Assembly (NCBI RefSeq): GCF_003951285.1
Contig: NZ_RXFQ01000015.1
Span: 95,818 to 159,817 of the forward strand
DNA from: Variovorax beijingensis
GTDB taxonomy: Bacteria > Pseudomonadota > Gammaproteobacteria > Burkholderiales > Burkholderiaceae_C
DNA: 64,000 bases
Reading direction: 5' to 3'
Shown here: one piece after another, positions 60,869-64,000 of the stretch
Position numbering within the stretch: position 1 is the first letter of the stretch
Layout of the letters: each line of letters begins with the position of its first letter
Translations under genes and position numbers: made by a program
The notes under the pieces: model-generated
What the model was told of the DNA's origin: nothing
Database searches by the model: none
Seen by the model: the letters and a program-made list of their open reading frames with translations, nothing else

Positions 60869-61995
60869 CAGTTCATCACTTCCGCGAGCCACTGCGCGAA
60901 ATGCGTGGGCGTGAGGGCCGCAACGTGCATGCCCTTGTCGGCCAGGCGCTGCGCCATTTGCCGGTCGTACACGGGGTTGGCCGATTCGTCGAGCGCGGCC
61001 AGCCCGAGCAGCTTGACGCGCGACTGTGCCATGCGCTGCACCGCGGCCAGGAGCGGCCCGGGCGCGGCGCCTTCCATGAAGTCGCTGATGAGCGCAAACA
61101 CCGTGCGTTGCGGGTTGCCCACCAGCGACTCGCAATACGCCACCGCACGGCCGATGTCTGTGCCGCCGCCGAGCTGCACCGTGAGCAGCACCTCGACCGG
61201 ATCGTGCGCCAGGTGCGTGAGGTCGACCACGCTGGTGTCGAACACCACCAGCTTCACGCGCACCGCGGGCAGCGAGCTCATGATGCCTGCAATGACGGCG
61301 CTGTAGATCACCGAATCCATCATCGAGCCGCTCTGGTCGACGCAAAGCACCACGTCCCAGGGCAGGTTGCGCTTCACGCGCGCATTGAAGCGCGGATGCT
61401 CGATGACGATTTGCTTGCGCTCCACGTCGTAGTGCTTCAGGTTGGCCGCGATGGTGGCGCGCGCATCGAAGTTCTGCGCGCTCTTGATGTGCGAGCGCCG
61501 CATGCGGTTGCGCCGGCCGACGAGTGCGTTGACAAAGTCGTTCCTGAGCTTGCGCGTGATCTCGTCGACGGTTTTCTGGATCACCTCGCGCACCGCGTCG
61601 CGCATCTGGCCCGACAGCCGCCCGCGCATGCCCAGCAGCGCCTTGGCGAGGCCGGGCGTGGCGTCGAGCGAGCGCAGCACCGCCGGGTCGGAGAGCAGGT
61701 CGGTCAGCTGGTAGCGATCGATTGCCTGCGTCTGCATGCGCTCGAAGACCTCTTGCGGAAAGAGACTCCGCGAGCGGTTGAGCCAGTCGACCGCGCGCAA
61801 CTGGCTCGGGTCGAGCGAACCCGGCCCGCCATTGGGCCGGGCCAGGCCGCGGCCTTCGTACTCACGTCCGTAGAGATATTCGAGCGACTGGTCGAGCTTC
61901 CAGTCGCCCGCCGAGAACTGCGTCTGCGACAGAGGCTGCGCCGCATAGCGGCCGAGGATCAGGCGCCAGCGGCGCAGGGTTTCTTCGGACGACAT
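60868..61995 (-). CDS. VWA-domain protein with intact MIDAS (YehP-like)
   Basis: 375 residues from the ATG at 61995; a TTG at 62001 is two codons earlier. N-terminal helical region (about 1-205) followed by a von Willebrand A fold with a complete metal site: DQSGS (220-224), Thr in LGGGTDIGRAV (about 285) and Asp in ALISDFMEG (about 310). The intact site means it should bind Mg2+/Mn2+ and ligand, unlike the DVGGT variant at 22062. It heads the operon VWA-SWIM-DUF4132-AAA-DUF5682, the same protein set as yehP-yehQ-yehI-yehL-yehM of E. coli. Promoter lies in 61996-62105, where nothing distinct is seen. Confidence 0.9.
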   Translation of the reverse strand: MSSEETLRRWRLILGRYAAQPLSQTQFSAGDWKLDQSLEYLYGREYEGRGLARPNGGPGSLDPSQLRAVDWLNRSRSLFPQEVFERMQTQAIDRYQLTDLLSDPAVLRSLDATPGLAKALLGMRGRLSGQMRDAVREVIQKTVDEITRKLRNDFVNALVGRRNRMRRSHIKSAQNFDARATIAANLKHYDVERKQIVIEHPRFNARVKRNLPWDVVLCVDQSGSMMDSVIYSAVIAGIMSSLPAVRVKLVVFDTSVVDLTHLAHDPVEVLLTVQLGGGTDIGRAVAYCESLVGNPQRTVFALISDFMEGAAPGPLLAAVQRMAQSRVKLLGLAALDESANPVYDRQMAQRLADKGMHVAALTPTHFAQWLAEVMN

Positions 61996-62105
61996 GCGCA
62001 ATGCGTTCGCAAGGACGGGTGGAAGGAACAGTCGGGGGAGAGGAGCGTCGGCAGCTTATCAGACGGCAGCGCGTGTCATGCTCACGCCTTCCTCGTCTCT
62101 TCTTC

Positions 62106-62414
62106 ATGACCAGGCTTCATCCGTCCGTTGCACCGATCGCCCATCTATCCGGGCAAGTGGCGGGCTGCGCATTCACCTCGCCCGACGGCCGATACCAGGC
62201 CGCGGAAGTCGGCGGCGACACAGTGATCGTCGACTTGCGGGATGCATCAGAAGCTCGCATTGAGATTGAAGCCGAGCGTGACCTTTGCAGTGCGATAGCC
62301 CTCGGGCTTGCTGATCGGTGCACCGACGAAGAAGTCGTAGCTCAGCTTGCTCCACTGGGGTCGCGGGCGAAGGGCTCGTCGGCTATTGCGGCACCAATCC
62401 GCAGAGGTGCCTGA
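62106..62414 (+). CDS. Small open frame at the scar, doubtful
   Basis: 102 codons without a recognisable ribosome-binding site. The first 46 residues have good composition and hold a coherent stretch (LSGQVAGCAFTSPDGRYQAAE, then VIVDLRD); after about 62246 the frame crosses the antisense of the TpsB-like remnant and turns low quality. Possibly the N-terminal piece of a gene cut at the junction near 62246. I do not recognise the family. Confidence 0.25.
   Translation: MTRLHPSVAPIAHLSGQVAGCAFTSPDGRYQAAEVGGDTVIVDLRDASEARIEIEAERDLCSAIALGLADRCTDEEVVAQLAPLGSRAKGSSAIAAPIRRGA
62247..62357 (-). pseudogene. C-terminal remnant of a TpsB/CdiB-like outer membrane transporter
   Basis: On the minus strand 36 codons and a stop read WSKLSYDFFVGAPISKPEG, then YRTAKVTLGFNLNASF: alternating strands with the terminal Phe and the YDFF-G-P-KP-G motif of two-partner secretion transporters (ShlB/FhaC/CdiB). 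The frame becomes unrelated beyond 62357. It is a barrel tail without its body, left by deletion or recombination. It directly abuts the toxin fragment on the opposite strand. Confidence 0.65.
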
Positions 62415-63079
62415 ATCTGGTCAACGCTGTTGCGGAGGTCACCACAGGCGCTGCCAATCCGACCAGCCCAACGCTTGGCGGTACCAGGCCGGGTGCGACG
62501 ACGCAGGCGCGTGGTTTTGGGCAGTACGGCGTGACGCGCTATGTCGACGCGAACGGCAACGCCATTGAAGTTGGCAATGTGATTCCTGGCGGACTGGGCA
62601 ATACGGGGCCGGCCACGGGTTCGGCAGAGGCCATCGCCAGGGCACCGTTGAACCTGAGCCAGGTGAGTGGCGAGGCTTCATTCGTGACTCGCGTCAGCAT
62701 GTCGAATCTCGCGCGCAATGACGGAAAATTGGGCGAAGCGCTGGCGTTAGATCTGATGCAGAGTTCGACGGGCCTCTCCTTCCGCTCCATCCAAAACAAC
62801 TCCGGGCATGGTGTCGATTTGCTCGGCATCGATGATGCCAACATGGTCATCTGGGCACCGGAGGTCAAGTCATCAATTAATGGAGCGTTTCCGGATCCGA
62901 GTACCCTCAATTTGCTGCAGCAGACTCAAGACTGGATCAGAGAAGCGGCCGGAGGCAAGATTACAAACCAAACAATTAGTGCGCAAGACCAAGCATATGC
63001 ATTCCGCGTTCAACAACTTCTTGCGGCAGGCTATCAATTAAAGCCAAACTGCCTTCGCAATCAGTCTGAAGCCCTCTGA
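62318..63079 (+). pseudogene. 5'-truncated PD-(D/E)XK nuclease toxin tail (CdiA/TpsA-type)
   Basis: The frame has 253 codons but homologous-looking sequence starts only near 62375 (LVGYCGTNPQRC). It resembles the C-terminal end of a contact-dependent or two-partner secreted effector: a pre-toxin stretch, then a nuclease fold with GEALALDLM, GHGVDLLGIDD and the active-site EVK (APEVKSS), the PD-(D/E)XK pattern. No start codon with Shine-Dalgarno, no secretion or filament part. GC content falls after 62700. It is an orphan toxin module; its immunity gene is not obvious, since the next gene is on the other strand. Confidence 0.65.
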
Positions 63080-63099
63080 ATCCGATCAACGACGATGGA

Positions 63100-63996
63100 C
63101 TATCCGTTGGTCATGATGCCGCTCAGCACCTGATCTTCGTCCATGCCTTCTTGCAGCATGCGGTCATAGACGCGCTGAACGAGGGCACTCGGTTTCCAGC
63201 CAACCTGCCGGAGTTCACGGTAGTCCATCTTCGGCATCAACGGATGATCCAGCACGGGGTTCTGCAGGCCCAGCTTTTCGCGAAGGCAAAACGTCAGCCA
63301 GATTTCGATGGGCAGACGGATCCAATGGCAATCTTCGAATTCGTAGAAGTGACGTGCATCACCAACGCGACAGCGATGCGTATGCTGATCCAGCGTGTCT
63401 AGGCATACGTCGACCAACTGATTCGCATCTGGAGTACGCCAAAGCGCAAAGAGGGCTTGAGTCACCTCATCCTTCTTTGCGTCTCCGGTCACTTCGATAT
63501 CTGGTTGATCGAAGTAGCTGGCAAGGACGCGGAAGACATAGATGAACAGGGGATGGTACAGAGTATCCCTAAATCTCCCCCCTCGATATGCGGCAAGATG
63601 CGCTAGCGCCAGCCTCTCTGCCCTCGGCTGCGCATCCAGCACCATACCCAGCGCCGTAAAAGGTATATCGCGTACCGAAAGGTTGTTGAACTTGCGGCCG
63701 AATCGGGTGAGATACCAAAGCTCTGTGTGCAAACGGCCAATCTGAGAGAGGTAGTACGCCGCAAATACATCGCCTGCAAGACTCAGATCTGGACTTCCCT
63801 CATTCATCTTGCGCTCAAACGAGAACTCCTCCTCATTGGCATACCCAATTAGCAGGAGGCTGACATCGGCCCCCTCCCATCGAGCAAAGGGCGGATTGAC
63901 GCTGGGGAGCTTCCGGTGCCTGAACTCCTCGGGAACAGCGATTGCTCCAGTCTCGACGAATTCATTGAGCTTGGCTTTTCGGTTGGCGTCATGCAC
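63100..63996 (-). CDS. Unknown 298-residue protein next to the toxin tail
   Basis: The start ATG at 63996 is 5 bp from the window end, so a longer N-terminus cannot be excluded. The protein is soluble, mixed alpha/beta, with many aromatic residues (LHTELWYLTRFGRKFNNL; FYEFEDCHWIRLPIEIW) and no signal peptide or known motif. It converges with the toxin tail 20 bp away. Base composition is lower in GC than the core genes to the left, fitting accessory DNA. It might be an immunity or companion protein of the effector region, but opposite orientation argues against a standard toxin-immunity pair. I do not recognise the family. Confidence 0.6.
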   Translation of the reverse strand: MHDANRKAKLNEFVETGAIAVPEEFRHRKLPSVNPPFARWEGADVSLLLIGYANEEEFSFERKMNEGSPDLSLAGDVFAAYYLSQIGRLHTELWYLTRFGRKFNNLSVRDIPFTALGMVLDAQPRAERLALAHLAAYRGGRFRDTLYHPLFIYVFRVLASYFDQPDIEVTGDAKKDEVTQALFALWRTPDANQLVDVCLDTLDQHTHRCRVGDARHFYEFEDCHWIRLPIEIWLTFCLREKLGLQNPVLDHPLMPKMDYRELRQVGWKPSALVQRVYDRMLQEGMDEDQVLSGIMTNG

Positions 63997-64000
63997 GGAC

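Noticed and set aside
49848..64000. Second copy of the tRNA-Arg 3' end as right attachment site
   Set aside because: Looked for the T-loop and acceptor sequence by eye and saw none; a computed search would be needed to be certain.

Overview
The window is GC-rich, gene-dense DNA from a betaproteobacterium. Tad-type genes, a pca (protocatechuate) locus, TamA/TamB, a duplicated formyl-CoA transferase/oxalyl-CoA decarboxylase locus, and Bug/Tct transporters point to Burkholderiales, most likely Comamonadaceae and Variovorax-like. This is inference from gene content, not a database match.

Layout: (1) 1-2338, end of a Tad pilus gene set (TadE-like tail, TadG-like protein). (2) 2394-3827, a sigma-54 activator, convergent with (3) a seven-gene minus-strand cluster at 3844-16218: a 1,171-residue ultra-repetitive protein, an OmpA lipoprotein, a 1,024-residue six-hairpin/MurF-like fusion with a degenerate P-loop, a 98-residue membrane protein, and a complete type I secretion set (ABC, HlyD, TolC). 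(4) 16506-19422, a DUF1841 gene and pcaQ-pcaHG with a terminator. (5) 19459-29358, a dihaem cytochrome c, a MoxR ATPase/CoxE-like VWA pair and tamA-tamB. (6) 29435-37731, two LysR genes, a 78-residue small protein, and a six-gene operon (small gene, sucC, sucD, FAH-family hydrolase, PanE-like reductase, pyruvate kinase). (7) 38033-47765, an oxalate-type locus (oxc-frc-PAS-frc), a divergent Crp/Fnr regulator, a cytidylate-kinase-like/BON fusion, and a tctA-tctB-Bug transporter. The same 14-bp palindrome (TTGACC-NN-GGTCAA) lies in the oxc/crp promoter region and upstream of the Bug gene, which suggests one regulon. (8) 48079-48442, a paralogue of the 78-residue protein and tRNA-Arg(CCT). (9) 48618-51154, a P4-type integrase, a PIN toxin-antitoxin pair and a broken zinc-ribbon gene. 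(10) 51151-61995, a five-gene operon with the same protein set as E. coli yehP/yehQ/yehI/yehL/yehM (VWA, SWIM, DUF4132, MoxR-type AAA, DUF5682). (11) 62106-63996, a scar holding the last 36 codons of a TpsB/CdiB-like transporter, a 5'-truncated PD-(D/E)XK toxin tail, and an unknown gene.

The strongest candidates for something new are the repeat-protein/MurF-fusion/type I secretion cluster, the shared Crp/Fnr operator linking oxalate catabolism to a tricarboxylate-type transporter, and the YehL-type MoxR-VWA-DUF4132 operon bounded on both sides by mobile-element debris.
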